DNA of 64,000 bases from Acidobacteriota bacterium (GCA_028749115.1 JAQURD010000002.1:209402-273401); one strand, 5' to 3'; positions 1 to 9,230 are shown, counted from the first letter of the stretch. The notes: generated by a model from the letters alone, not told the origin. Numbers and translations: made by a program.

Positions 1-65
1 CTTTATAAAATTAAAAAATAAAGACTAAAAGTCGAGCGAAACAAAGGTTAATTAGAAAATCCGCC

Positions 66-1811
66 ATGAACAGGTCAAAAAAGCTCCTTCTTGGTTTTAC
101 CCTTCTTATTCTATTTCTCTTACAGTCTACTGATATCTACGCCTTTGTTGTTCCCCAGGCCGCACCATCAGCCGGGAGCGAAAAGCAATCAGATAGTCAG
201 GAGGTCAGAGAAAAATTTCTGGATGAATTTGACCTGACCCTAAAGTCTTTTTACCAGAGAAGTCAATCAGCCCCGGGTTTTAATAATTTTAATATAAACT
301 TTAAATTAGGTGAGCCTTCGTCTGCAGCCGCATTTTTTATTACTGATCCGGTCGAGTATCAGCAATTAACCAATCGGCAGCCAGCCCGCTCGCGAGCCAC
401 CATTGAATTGCTGGCTATGATGTCTGTTTCCGGCATTGATTACTGGAGGCAGTATAGCCAGTTTTTGGAAGACTGGCAATTTCACCTCACCTGGCATGAT
501 CAGAAGAAAAGATTCCTCACTCTTCAGGCCAACCGCTTTGACCACAATAATTTCAGTTTGAACTGGAGGCATTCCCTGGCCGGCATGCTTTATTATCAAC
601 TGGCTAGAAGCAACAATCTTCCCTGGTGGAATTCAATGTTCTACTCGATCGGCGGCTCACTTTTCTGGGAATATATTGTTGAATGGCGCGAGGTCATCTC
701 CATCAATGATAATATCCTGACGGGCTTTGGCGGCTATATGCTGGGCGAGTCCTGGTTTCAAATTGGCCGCTACTTTCTGAATTCTCCCCGAAAACCACTC
801 CATTACTTAAGCTGGTTGAATCCTTTTATTAGAATCAACGGCTGGCTCGAAGAGAAAAAGTCTTTGTCCCCTCATTTTCATCCATTTAATTATCAGGTCC
901 AGGATGTTTTTCTTTTAGCTGGCTACCGGAATTCACCCACTTCCACCAGCGGCGGAAATACTGGCAATATGTTCTTCCGTTTTGGCTCTCAAATATTTAC
1001 CGAACCGCTCTACGGACTCCCCGGAAAAATAAATGAGACCTTCAAAAATCCTTTTTACACTCAGCTTGATTACTCCCTGATGTATCACGGGCAATCCCGG
1101 GAAGAATTAGAACTCGAGGCCAGGGTTATTCCCTGGGGCAAATTCATTCAAAATATCAGCGAAGACAAAAAGGGTTACAGCCTGATCTACGGTCTGGGTT
1201 CAGCTTTTCATACCTATGTCAAAAGGCCGGTAACTGATTACGATGCCGGTCAGGTTAAGATAAATGATCCAGAGGGTTTTCACTTTGAAGAGCCAAGGGA
1301 CTTTCGGGATAAGCTCAGTGCTGTTCATCTTCTTGGGCCCGTGTTTGATGGCAAATATTATGGACATAAGTGGTCCTGCCGCTTGACAGCCGAAGCCTAT
1401 TTTAGCTTTGGCATGATTAATGCCCTCGCTCTGAACAAATACTCCCTTGACCATGACGTTCAGGGGATGAAAACCACTGTTACCTGCTATGGCTATTATT
1501 ATGCTTTAGGCCCTGCCCTGGGAACATCAGTCGAAATTGCTTATTCCCCTGTTCGCCTCCGTGGTTTCGTCAATTATGTCTATTACCGTTCGATCCAGGG
1601 CCTGGCCGAACTGCAAAGCCAGCTGGAAGACGATTCAGCCATCAAGGACTCAAGATGGCATACCGGGCTACAACTGCTGTGCCAGCTGCCTGTCAGCAAT
1701 TTATCGCTTTTTACCTCCATAGAATGGGTTGGGAGATGGGGTGTCTTGCATGAAGTTAGCGACAGAAAATTAGAAAAGCGTTATTATCTTGGGCTTAAAT
1801 ACAATCTGTAA
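66..1811 (+). CDS. DUF3943 domain outer-membrane-type protein
   Basis: A 581-residue protein with an N-terminal signal peptide (basic start, then a leucine-rich stretch to about residue 26). The central part, about residues 175-260, has closely spaced Trp/Tyr/Phe and a Gly-rich turn (SIGGSLFWEYIVEWREV, then GFGGYMLGESWFQIGRYF), which resembles DUF3943 proteins. The C-terminal half is rich in alternating aromatic and polar residues and ends in an aromatic beta-strand (YYLGLKYNL), as outer-membrane barrels do. The function of the family is not established. It stands alone ahead of the ftsH promoter. Confidence is good for export and envelope location, moderate for the family name. Confidence 0.7.
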   Translation: MNRSKKLLLGFTLLILFLLQSTDIYAFVVPQAAPSAGSEKQSDSQEVREKFLDEFDLTLKSFYQRSQSAPGFNNFNINFKLGEPSSAAAFFITDPVEYQQLTNRQPARSRATIELLAMMSVSGIDYWRQYSQFLEDWQFHLTWHDQKKRFLTLQANRFDHNNFSLNWRHSLAGMLYYQLARSNNLPWWNSMFYSIGGSLFWEYIVEWREVISINDNILTGFGGYMLGESWFQIGRYFLNSPRKPLHYLSWLNPFIRINGWLEEKKSLSPHFHPFNYQVQDVFLLAGYRNSPTSTSGGNTGNMFFRFGSQIFTEPLYGLPGKINETFKNPFYTQLDYSLMYHGQSREELELEARVIPWGKFIQNISEDKKGYSLIYGLGSAFHTYVKRPVTDYDAGQVKINDPEGFHFEEPRDFRDKLSAVHLLGPVFDGKYYGHKWSCRLTAEAYFSFGMINALALNKYSLDHDVQGMKTTVTCYGYYYALGPALGTSVEIAYSPVRLRGFVNYVYYRSIQGLAELQSQLEDDSAIKDSRWHTGLQLLCQLPVSNLSLFTSIEWVGRWGVLHEVSDRKLEKRYYLGLKYNL

Positions 1812-1911
1812 CAAATCAAAACGAAGCCTATTTTGTCCAGTAAGAGTCTAACCGCCTGCTAACCAACCAGGTATGGGTATTTATATTATTAAATCAGTCG
1901 GATTTTTAATC

Positions 1912-1940
1912 TTAACAACCAGCTTAAAAAATGCTAAAAT
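1912..1940 (+). promoter_or_regulatory. Predicted sigma-70 promoter of ftsH
   Basis: TTAACA (1912-1917) and TAAAAT (1935-1940) are separated by exactly 17 bases and lie just upstream of the ftsH start. It would drive the ftsH-cdaA-cdaR run. Confidence 0.5.
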
Positions 1941-1962
1941 GAGTTGAAATTAGGGAAACATA

Positions 1963-3870
1963 ATGGCTCAGAACAATAAGCCGGCTAAGAATTTGATTTT
2001 CTGGATTGCTTCACTCGTTTTGCTGGTTATCATCTGGACTCTCTTTCCAGCCAGCCCAAAGATTAAACAAGTCACTTTTACCGAGTTTCTTGACCGGATA
2101 GATAAGAAAGAAGTTCAGGAAGTAATTATTCAGGACACCCAGGCTCATGGCAAGCTGAAGGATGGAACGTCTTTTAAGACAACTGTGCCTGGCAACTACC
2201 CCGAGCTGTATAAAGTACTGAGGGAGAATCAGGTAAATTTTGATATTAAAGATAATTCTAAAAATGGCTGGCTAACCATCCTGCTTAACTGGTTTCCGAT
2301 TATCCTTCTTATCTTTTTCTGGTTTATTTTTATGCGTCAGATGCAGTCCGGTGGCAATAAAGCTCTGGCCTTTGGTAAAAGCCGGGCCAAGCTCTTTTCT
2401 CCGATGCAGAAAAGAGTCACTTTTAAAGATGTGGCTGGAGTAGATGAAGCTAAAATCGAATTACAGGAAATAATAGAATTCCTAAAGGATCCACGCAAGT
2501 TCCAGCGGCTGGGCGGACGGATTCCCAAGGGCGTCCTCCTGGTTGGAGCTCCGGGCACCGGCAAGACGCTTCTGGCCCGGGCCGTGGCGGGCGAAGCCAA
2601 TGTGCCTTTTTTTTCCATCAGCGGCTCCGATTTTGTGGAGATGTTTGTCGGCGTTGGAGCCTCGAGAGTCAGGGACCTGTTTGAACAGGCCAAAAAACAT
2701 GCTCCCTGCCTTATTTTCATTGATGAAATTGATGCTGTCGGCCGCCAGCGGGGAGCCGGACTGGGCGGCGGGCATGATGAGCGGGAACAAACCCTCAACC
2801 AGTTATTAGTTGAAATGGATGGCTTCGATTCTAACGAAGGAATTATCGTCATTGCTGCCACCAACCGGCCGGATATTCTTGATACAGCCCTGCTCAGACC
2901 GGGCCGGTTTGACCGCCGGATTATTGTGCCGATGCCAGACATAAAAGGCAGGGAAGAAATTCTAAACGTCCACTCCCGTCGGGTTCCTCTCTGTGATGGA
3001 GCCAATATGAAAGTTATTGCCCGTTCGACCCCAGGCTTTTCCGGAGCTGATCTGGCTAACCTGATTAATGAGGCTGCCTTGATGGCCGCCCGCAAATCGC
3101 AGAATTGTGTCAATATGCGGGATCTGGAAGAAGCCAAAGATAAGGTACTGATGGGCGTTGAGCGGAAAAGCATGATTATTAGTGATGAAGATAAGCGCAA
3201 TACAGCTTTTCATGAGGCCGGTCATGCCCTGGTTGCCGCCCTGCTACCTGAAGCTGATCCCATACATAAAGTTACCATCATTCCCCGCGGTCTCGCTCTG
3301 GGGCTGACCCAGCAACTGCCGTTGTCCGACCGTTATACATATACCAAGAATTACCTCGATGCCCAGCTAGCTGTTCTCTTAGCTGGCCGGGTAACCGAAG
3401 AGATGATTCTCGGCAAGATAACCACCGGTGCCGCCAATGACCTGGAAAAGGCGACGGAAATTGCCCGTAAGATGGTCTGTCAGTGGGGCATGTCAGATCT
3501 CGGGCCACTGTCGTTTGGTGAGCGTGATGATTTAATCTTCCTTGGCCGGGAGCTGGCTGCTCATAAGAATTTCAGTGAACATACGGCTGAGCTGATTGAC
3601 GGAGAAGTCAAGAAAATAATCGGGCATGCTTATGAGCTGGCCAAAGACCAGATTGAAGTTAACCGGGATAAATTATTCAAAATCGCCGAAGCCTTGCTGG
3701 AGAAGGAAATTCTTTCCTCAGATGAAATCAATGCTTTAATCGAAGTGGAGCCGAAAGATAAGCTGGCCGAACCAGCAGCACCGGCAGCAGAGGCAGCCCT
3801 GAAGGACAAGGAAGCTAAACCTTCACCCTCAAGCGGTGAATTAAAGCTAAATAAGCAGCCTCAATCGTGA
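1963..3870 (+). CDS. ftsH: ATP-dependent zinc metalloprotease FtsH
   Basis: This is a membrane-anchored AAA+ protease that degrades damaged and regulatory membrane and soluble proteins. It has two N-terminal transmembrane helices (about residues 11-28 and 104-124) flanking a periplasmic domain. The AAA+ module carries Walker A GAPGTGKT (195-202), Walker B with FIDEIDAVG and the GRFDRRI second-region-of-homology motif. The zinc site HEAGH is at 417-421 and the third ligand lies in AANDLEKAT. At 635 residues the length is usual, and the Ala/Pro/Lys-rich tail is typical. It opens a run with cdaA, cdaR and glmM, an order seen in many bacteria. Confidence 0.97.
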   Translation: MAQNNKPAKNLIFWIASLVLLVIIWTLFPASPKIKQVTFTEFLDRIDKKEVQEVIIQDTQAHGKLKDGTSFKTTVPGNYPELYKVLRENQVNFDIKDNSKNGWLTILLNWFPIILLIFFWFIFMRQMQSGGNKALAFGKSRAKLFSPMQKRVTFKDVAGVDEAKIELQEIIEFLKDPRKFQRLGGRIPKGVLLVGAPGTGKTLLARAVAGEANVPFFSISGSDFVEMFVGVGASRVRDLFEQAKKHAPCLIFIDEIDAVGRQRGAGLGGGHDEREQTLNQLLVEMDGFDSNEGIIVIAATNRPDILDTALLRPGRFDRRIIVPMPDIKGREEILNVHSRRVPLCDGANMKVIARSTPGFSGADLANLINEAALMAARKSQNCVNMRDLEEAKDKVLMGVERKSMIISDEDKRNTAFHEAGHALVAALLPEADPIHKVTIIPRGLALGLTQQLPLSDRYTYTKNYLDAQLAVLLAGRVTEEMILGKITTGAANDLEKATEIARKMVCQWGMSDLGPLSFGERDDLIFLGRELAAHKNFSEHTAELIDGEVKKIIGHAYELAKDQIEVNRDKLFKIAEALLEKEILSSDEINALIEVEPKDKLAEPAAPAAEAALKDKEAKPSPSSGELKLNKQPQS

Positions 3871-3894
3871 GGATGTGAATCTGAAATTAGGGAA

Positions 3895-4140
3895 ATGATC
3901 CGGGATATAAGCAGTCAGGATAGAAAAATTGTCCCGGAAATCCCCTGCCATTTAAAAATAAGAGAAGAAAACGTAACCATCGGGCCAGATCCTGAAGAGA
4001 GACTGGAAGGAACCATCGCCTCAGTTATTATCAGTTACCTCCGCGGAGCAGTCATTTTCCGCCTCCATGATATCCAGGCGGTAAAAAAAGCTTTACAGGT
4101 GGCTGAATCTATAGTAAAGGAAATAAAGGTGGCAGGGTAA
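3895..4140 (+). CDS. Small conserved-looking protein of unknown function between ftsH and cdaA
   Basis: An 81-residue acidic/basic soluble protein with no signal peptide or membrane segment. It begins 24 bases after ftsH stops and ends one base before cdaA starts, so it is embedded in the run and almost certainly translated. The second half has a predicted strand-helix pattern (IASVIISYLRGAVIFRL, then a helix from DIQAVKKAL to the end). In many genomes folP sits at this place; this protein is far too short to be FolP. I do not recognise the family. There is only a faint likeness to the helix-strand pattern of Pcc1-like proteins, which I do not claim. Confidence 0.7.
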   Translation: MIRDISSQDRKIVPEIPCHLKIREENVTIGPDPEERLEGTIASVIISYLRGAVIFRLHDIQAVKKALQVAESIVKEIKVAG

Positions 4141-4141
4141 G

Positions 4142-4915
4142 ATGCTCGAAAATATATGGATTGTTTTAAAGCATGTTCAGTTCACTGATGTCCTGGACAT
4201 CCTTCTGGTCGCTTTTATTCTTTACTCGATTTTTATCCTGATTAAAGACACTAAAGCTTATCAATTAGCCACCGGCATTATTCTGGTCATTTTCTTCTTC
4301 CTGTTAACCCAGTGGGCTCACCTCTATGTTTCTAACCGGATTATCCGCTCCTTTATAAACTATTTGATCATAGCCATTATTGTCCTCTTTCAATCAGAGC
4401 TGAGACGTTTTTTCACCGGCATTGGTTCTCATACTTTCAGGCGTTCCCTCAAGCTGCAGCCCTGGAAAGAGAAACTGGCTGATATCTCCCTGGCAGTTGA
4501 TTACATGTCCCAGAAGAGAATTGGCGCCTTAATAGCTATTGAAAAAGATATAGATCTATCTCCCTACGCTCAGCGCGGTACGGCGATTGATGCCGACCTG
4601 TCCAAGGATCTGCTGGTTAGTATCTTTTTCCCCAAATCTCCTCTCCACGACGGAGCTGTGCTTATTCGGGGAAACAAAATAATAGCTGCCGGCTGTCTTC
4701 TGCCTCTGGCTCCGGCCCACACTCTGGGAGAAAATTTTGCCACCAGGACCAGGCACCTGGCGGCTCTTGGCCTGGCCCAGGAAACAGATGCTGTCGTCAT
4801 CGTTGTTTCAGAACAAAGCGGCGAGGTTTCTCTAGCCAGACGAGGAAAAATTGAAAAATTATCCAAAAAAGACTCCCTCCAAGAGCGATTAGCTGAATAT
4901 TTGAGGATAAAATAA
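4142..4915 (+). CDS. cdaA: Diadenylate cyclase CdaA (DisA_N domain, membrane-bound)
   Basis: It makes cyclic di-AMP from two ATP at the inner membrane. The N-terminus has three transmembrane helices (about residues 13-33, 40-60, 66-86), followed by a DAC/DisA_N domain. The DGA catalytic motif is at 170-172 (LHDGAV). The second motif, normally GTRHRAA, reads RTRHLAA here (RHL at 204-206), so the usual Gly and the last Arg of the RHR triplet are replaced. The rest of the domain is well kept (DAVVIVVSEQSGEVSLA). Length 257 is normal. It is followed four bases later by the regulator CdaR, the standard pairing, and then glmM. Confidence 0.94.
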   Translation: MLENIWIVLKHVQFTDVLDILLVAFILYSIFILIKDTKAYQLATGIILVIFFFLLTQWAHLYVSNRIIRSFINYLIIAIIVLFQSELRRFFTGIGSHTFRRSLKLQPWKEKLADISLAVDYMSQKRIGALIAIEKDIDLSPYAQRGTAIDADLSKDLLVSIFFPKSPLHDGAVLIRGNKIIAAGCLLPLAPAHTLGENFATRTRHLAALGLAQETDAVVIVVSEQSGEVSLARRGKIEKLSKKDSLQERLAEYLRIK

Positions 4916-4919
4916 TAAC

Positions 4920-5636
4920 ATGTTAAAAGATGTCGTGACCAGAAACTGGGAACTGAAGCTTCTTGCCTTATTTCTGGCCATTATTCTCTGGATCATTCTG
5001 ATTCCAGAAGAAAAGACGTTTGCTGAGAAGAATTTAAGTCTTGACCTGGAGCTCGTCAATCTCCCCCAGGATATGGAGATCGTAGAGAAATCGGAGACTA
5101 TCATCGATCTCAAGATACGCGGCCGCAAGCGGCTGATAAACGAGCTTACCTCCGATGATTTCTCGGCAAAACTTGATATGAGCAAAGCCAGTGTCTATCA
5201 GGAGGAATATCCGCTGAACGCCAGTATGATCAAAACTCCGCCGGGCGTGGAGATTATCAGCTTTTCTCCTGTTTACATCCACCTTAAACTGGAAAAAACT
5301 AAAAAAGTTGAGATGGAAATTGTGCCGACACTCATTGGGCGGTTAGCTGAAAACCTGCGTCTGGTCAAAGTTGAAGTCACACCAGCCAGAGTGACCGTCA
5401 GCGGGCCTGAAAGCAAGGTTCGGCCACGGGATAAAGTTATCACCAGCCCGATTGATGTTTCGGTTCTAACTGATAGTACTGTTCTGGAAGTGGACCTGAT
5501 CCTGCCCCGGCCAGAGCTCAAATTACTGGCTCTTTATCCGCGGGCCAGAGTAAATCTTATCATCGAAAAAAAGAACGGCAGCAGTTCAAGTCAAGAGGTG
5601 AAAAAAAGCAAGCAGCCAACAGATAACAGAAACTGA
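4920..5636 (+). CDS. cdaR: YbbR-domain protein, CdaA regulator CdaR
   Basis: A 238-residue protein with one N-terminal membrane anchor (about residues 10-30) and extracytoplasmic YbbR-like repeats, roughly 35-115 and 125-205, with the typical motif of a short strand then VSGPESKV. In Firmicutes CdaR binds CdaA and modulates c-di-AMP synthesis. The position immediately after cdaA and before glmM supports the same role here. The C-terminal 20 residues are Lys/Ser-rich and probably disordered. It has fewer YbbR repeats than the Bacillus protein. Confidence 0.88.
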   Translation: MLKDVVTRNWELKLLALFLAIILWIILIPEEKTFAEKNLSLDLELVNLPQDMEIVEKSETIIDLKIRGRKRLINELTSDDFSAKLDMSKASVYQEEYPLNASMIKTPPGVEIISFSPVYIHLKLEKTKKVEMEIVPTLIGRLAENLRLVKVEVTPARVTVSGPESKVRPRDKVITSPIDVSVLTDSTVLEVDLILPRPELKLLALYPRARVNLIIEKKNGSSSSQEVKKSKQPTDNRN

Positions 5637-5736
5637 TCGGATTAATCTTTTTATTATTCCGGGTAGCCTAATTTTATTAAATCTCAAAGATGAGATTATT
5701 AAGCTTAAACCCTGTTAGGAGCCAGAAAAATCACCT

Positions 5737-7080
5737 ATGGGCAAGTTATTTGGAACTGACGGACTAAGAGCGAAGGCCGGGGAATTTCCCCTGGAGAAAA
5801 ACGCTGTTTACCGGCTCGGTTACGGCCTGGCTGTTTTCTTGAAAGCCAGAAATCAGGAACCAAGAATTCTCATTGGCTGTGATACCAGGGAGTCGAGTCA
5901 CTGGCTGGAAGAATATTTTTATTCAGGTTTTATTCAGGCTGGCGGCCAGGCGGTTTCCGCTGGGATCATTACTACTCCCGGAGTTTCTTTTCTGACCAGG
6001 AAAGAAGGCTTCAGTGCTGGTGTGGTCATCTCAGCTTCTCATAATCCTTATCACGATAACGGCATCAAGATATTTTCACCTGGTGGAACCAAAATTCCAG
6101 AAGAATGGGAAGAAGAGCTGGAAAAAGCTCTCCTGAGAAAACAACCAGCTCCGGAAAAAATACAGACACGGGCAGTTAATCCTGACCAGGCCTTGAAAGC
6201 TGATTATCTCCATGGACTGAAACAGGCCTGGTCAGCCAGCAACCAGCCGAGATTAAAACTGGTAGTTGATTGTGCCAATGGCGCCAGTTCAGAACTGGCC
6301 CCCGAATTATTTAAGAGCCTTAACTTTGAGGTCGTGGCTATTAATAATTGTCCTGATGGAAAGAACATCAATGCCGGTTGCGGTTCTCTGCATCCAGAAA
6401 ACCTGGCCCGAATAGTAACTAAGGAGAAGGCTGACCTGGGTATAGCTTATGATGGCGATGCTGACCGGGCCATCTGGGTGGATGAAAAAGGCCAGATTCT
6501 TAATGGTGATCATACTCTCTATCTTCTGGCTTTGTATTTTAAGGAGAAGGAACAATTGAAGAAGAACATGGTGGTGGCAACCACCATGAGCAATCTCGGC
6601 CTGGAACAGAGCCTGGCTGAAAACGGCATTAAACTTATCAGGACAAAGGTTGGTGATAGATATGTTCTGGAGGAAATGCTCAACCGCGGGGCTAATCTCG
6701 GAGGCGAGCAATCAGGCCATACGATTTTACTAGATTATGCCGTGACAGGAGACGGGTTACTGACCACGCTTAAAATATTAGAAGTCATCCTGGCGCGAGG
6801 GCAGAGGCTATCTGCGCTCGTCAGGGATTTCAAGTTATATCCTCAGATACTGATCAACCTGAGAGTAAGGGAAAAAGTCCCCTTAAAAGAAATTCCCGGC
6901 TATAATGATATCATTGAAGACACCCAGAAAGAGCTTGGACCACACGGCCGGCTGGAAGTTCGTTATTCTGGCACAGAGCCTCTGGCCAGAATAATGATGG
7001 AAGGACCCGACGCCCAAAAACTGGAAGTGCTGGCCAGCCGCATTGCCCGGGTAATTGATAGCTTTTGCGGCCAGAAATAG
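5737..7080 (+). CDS. glmM: Phosphoglucosamine mutase GlmM
   Basis: It interconverts glucosamine-6-phosphate and glucosamine-1-phosphate on the way to UDP-GlcNAc, for peptidoglycan and lipopolysaccharide. The catalytic phosphoserine motif SASHN is at 99-103 (Ser101), the metal-binding loop DGDADR at 239-244, and the phosphate-binding RYSGTEP at 409-415 near the C-terminus. At 447 residues it has the usual length, and the N-terminus MGKLFGTDGLR is classic. It follows cdaR after a 100-base gap. In Bacillus and Lactococcus CdaA and GlmM interact physically, so the clustering may be functional. The nearest purine-rich ribosome site (TAGGAG) is rather far from the ATG. Confidence 0.96.
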   Translation: MGKLFGTDGLRAKAGEFPLEKNAVYRLGYGLAVFLKARNQEPRILIGCDTRESSHWLEEYFYSGFIQAGGQAVSAGIITTPGVSFLTRKEGFSAGVVISASHNPYHDNGIKIFSPGGTKIPEEWEEELEKALLRKQPAPEKIQTRAVNPDQALKADYLHGLKQAWSASNQPRLKLVVDCANGASSELAPELFKSLNFEVVAINNCPDGKNINAGCGSLHPENLARIVTKEKADLGIAYDGDADRAIWVDEKGQILNGDHTLYLLALYFKEKEQLKKNMVVATTMSNLGLEQSLAENGIKLIRTKVGDRYVLEEMLNRGANLGGEQSGHTILLDYAVTGDGLLTTLKILEVILARGQRLSALVRDFKLYPQILINLRVREKVPLKEIPGYNDIIEDTQKELGPHGRLEVRYSGTEPLARIMMEGPDAQKLEVLASRIARVIDSFCGQK

Positions 7081-7153
7081 CTGAGGCAAAAAGAGCCATG
7101 GAACATCAGGATTTGCATTGGAAAATAGATCAATCTGATGTCTGGAGGCCAGA

Positions 7154-7867
7154 ATGAAATTAGCTGTAAATATTGATCATATTGCTACTTTGAGACAGGC
7201 CAGAGCTGCCAGGGAGCCAGAACCTGTCCTGGCTGCCCTGCTGGCTGAACAGGCCGGGGCGTCCGGCATTGTCTGCCATCTCCGGGGAGACAGGCGGCAC
7301 ATTCAGGAAAGAGATCTGCTATTGCTGAGAAAGGTAATAACCACCAGGTTAAATCTGGAAATGGCTACCACAGAAGAAATGTTAAAAGTAGCTAAAGAGG
7401 TAAAGCCTGATGTAGTTTCCCTTGTGCCAGAGAGTCCGGAAGAAGTTACCACTCAGGGCGGACTTGAAGTCATCAGTCAGAAAGAACATCTTACCTCTTA
7501 TATCCGGGAACTTAAAAAGGCAGGAATAACGGTCAGTATTTTCGTCGATGCCCATAAAAACCAGATTAAAGCCTGTCAGAAAGCTGGCGCTGATCTGATT
7601 GAAATCAATACAGGTAAGTATGCTGACGCCCGGACAGAAAAGGAACGCCAGGCCTATCTGACAGAAGTCAGGCAAGCGGCCGTTTTTGCCCGCAGCCTTG
7701 GTCTGGAAGTTCACGCCGGTCATGGACTGGACTATCATAATGTCCAGCCAATAGTTGAGATCGAAGAAATTTCTGAGCTGAGCATTGGTTTTGCCATTAT
7801 CGCCAGAGCTGTGCTGGCCGGTCTGACTCAGGCCGTCAGAGAAATGCTGGAACTTCTACAAAAATGA
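7154..7867 (+). CDS. pdxJ: Pyridoxine 5'-phosphate synthase PdxJ
   Basis: It condenses 3-amino-1-hydroxyacetone phosphate with 1-deoxyxylulose-5-phosphate to give pyridoxine phosphate (DXP-dependent vitamin B6 route). It is a TIM barrel of 237 residues, the family length. Signatures are VNIDHIATLRQAR (5-17), HLRGDRRHI (42-50), LNLEMA and the HAGHGLDYHNV loop near residue 190. A GGAGG ribosome site sits six bases before the ATG. It follows glmM by about 70 bases and may be the last gene of the run. Confidence 0.96.
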   Translation: MKLAVNIDHIATLRQARAAREPEPVLAALLAEQAGASGIVCHLRGDRRHIQERDLLLLRKVITTRLNLEMATTEEMLKVAKEVKPDVVSLVPESPEEVTTQGGLEVISQKEHLTSYIRELKKAGITVSIFVDAHKNQIKACQKAGADLIEINTGKYADARTEKERQAYLTEVRQAAVFARSLGLEVHAGHGLDYHNVQPIVEIEEISELSIGFAIIARAVLAGLTQAVREMLELLQK

Positions 7868-8321
7868 CCGAACTAAAAATTAACTTTAGATAGTGTGATC
7901 TGAAAGAGCCACCTGATTGGCCGGAGAGCTAACCCCAAACTGAGAGTTAAGCCTCAATCTGCCACCGGTGGATGGCCGTCAGCCGCAGGCCTGCCTGAAG
8001 CTATCCTGAATAGAGTTAAGATGTTTGCTGAATAGTGAAATTATGACTGGCACTACAGATTGTGTCTCCAGCCTTGCCCGTCTGGACGTCAGATTATGGG
8101 CACCATTTGCCCGGCCCACCTGATTTTTGTCCCTTAAAGCAGGTGTTAAGTTACGTTCCCGGGGAAGACATCAATTCTTGCAGTCTTCTGGCCTGGAAAA
8201 GATAGCCAGTCTCCTTTACTGGACGACTTGCTCGGTCAGGCTTCAGAGCTGAGCTCTTTAAATTCTTACTTTAAAAATTCAACGCTATAAAAAAATCTCT
8301 ACAGCACTTATTGTCAATCTC
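7868..8321. other. 454-base intergenic region without a recognised feature
   Basis: This lies between pdxJ and the oppositely oriented release-factor-like gene. I find no coding frame of note, tRNA or convincing terminator. A 10-base perfect palindrome CCACCGGTGG lies at 7962-7971. Base composition resembles the neighbouring genes, so a decayed gene is possible but cannot be shown. Confidence 0.4.
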
Positions 8322-8756
8322 TTATTCAGAATCTTCGGGCTTCATAAAGAGGCGACGCATCTCTTTGAGCAGGGCCCGGTGTTTTTTATCAGCCAGTATT
8401 TTTTCCTTCGCTCTCTTTGATCTTTTTCTTTTCTGACGGCGGATTTTTTCTATTTTTTGCTTTTCCAGGCTTTCCTCGCCGCGGAGCTTTTCTTCCAGCT
8501 TTTCGACCAGAATTCGCCTGGCCAGGAAGCGGTTTAACGCTTGAGAGCGTTCACGCTGGCATTTAACTTCGATGCCAGTCGGCAGATGCTTCAAATAAAC
8601 GCAGGTAGCAGCTTTATTGACTTTTTGACCGCCTTTACCTTGAGAATGAATAAACTTTTCCTGGAGGTCGGAATCTTTAATGCCGAGACGGCTCATCCTG
8701 TCAAGCAGGTCTTTTTCTTTTTCCGGTCTAACTGGAAATAGGCCCATCTTTGTCAC
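8322..8756 (-). CDS. Stand-alone RF-1 domain protein (GGQ release factor-like, ArfB/C12orf65 type)
   Basis: A 144-residue protein consisting almost only of the class I release-factor catalytic domain. The GGQ motif is at 42-44 (HSQGKGGQKVNK), followed by the family's PTGIEVKCQRERSQALNR signature and a very basic C-terminal tail. It lacks the codon-recognition domains of RF1/RF2. Family members hydrolyse peptidyl-tRNA on stalled or rescued ribosomes; the basic tail would bind the mRNA channel as in ArfB. The exact subfamily (ArfB, RF-H-like or mtRF-R-like) cannot be settled by eye. The gene is isolated, with large non-coding stretches on both sides. Confidence 0.85.
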   Translation of the reverse strand: MTKMGLFPVRPEKEKDLLDRMSRLGIKDSDLQEKFIHSQGKGGQKVNKAATCVYLKHLPTGIEVKCQRERSQALNRFLARRILVEKLEEKLRGEESLEKQKIEKIRRQKRKRSKRAKEKILADKKHRALLKEMRRLFMKPEDSE

Positions 8757-8780
8757 TGTAATAAATTCCGTATTGGACTA

Positions 8781-8786
8781 ATTATA
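8781..8786 (-). promoter_or_regulatory. Candidate -10 box for the release-factor-like gene
   Basis: On the minus strand this reads TATAAT, a perfect -10 box, about 25 bases upstream of the start codon. The -35 region is poor, so this is a weak call. Confidence 0.35.
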
Positions 8787-9030
8787 GTCAAACTGCCTGA
8801 AAGCTGCCAGCCTCCTGGCGCCAGCTCAGCCATCTGGCTCACCTGGAGCCTAAGAGCGGCACAAACCAGGGACATAGCCTTCAGTTCTTCATCATGATGT
8901 TTCAGCTTTCTTGCCTTAAGAACTTCTGACTGTCCGAAAAGATTTTTAAAATACAGGAAGTCTGGTTAGTTAAAATAAATACTGCAAATAAAAATAGCCG
9001 ACCAGAGAAATGTTGTGTGATGAATCAGTC

Positions 9031-9216
9031 AAAAAAGTCATAAACCTGCTTTATTCATAAAACTGAACAAACATACCCAGTGGTTTTCAATTGCCGTTGA
9101 TAAGAAAATCAGGACGTGATACGATTTTTTTGAAATGGTTCGTGTCCCTGATTTTCTTCTGGCGGAGGAAAATAAAGCAGGTTGGCCCTGGTTATCTTTG
9201 AATAACATAGCTAAAT
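9031..9216 (+). repeat. Structured dispersed repeat, copy 1
   Basis: This ~185-base non-coding segment matches a second copy at 16442-16616. The best-kept core, GATACGATTTT with flanking gataagaaaa and gtgtc-tgattttc, folds into a hairpin. In this copy arms 9102-9119 and 9140-9158 pair over 18 base pairs with one bulge and two G-T wobbles. An outer perfect 13-base inverted repeat encloses it (9043-9055 AACCTGCTTTATT with 9171-9183). A third small hairpin is GTTAT (9191-9195) with ATAAC (9202-9206), which becomes ATTAT/ATAAT with the same 6-base loop in copy 2, a compensatory change. It lies upstream of the M14 peptidase gene. Confidence 0.75.
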
Positions 9217-9230
9217 ATAAATTTGCTCAG

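Noticed and set aside
2337..3200. Long minus-strand open frame (287 codons) opposite ftsH
   Set aside because: It mirrors the third-position pattern of ftsH, is Ser/Arg-rich and has no start signals. The ftsH frame is certain.
3895..4140. Resemblance of the small ftsH-cdaA gene to Pcc1 (KEOPS) proteins
   Set aside because: Only the helix pattern near the C-terminus is similar; the signature residues are not present, so no name was given.
7868..8321. Possible non-coding RNA after pdxJ
   Set aside because: No consistent secondary structure, promoter or terminator could be drawn by eye.
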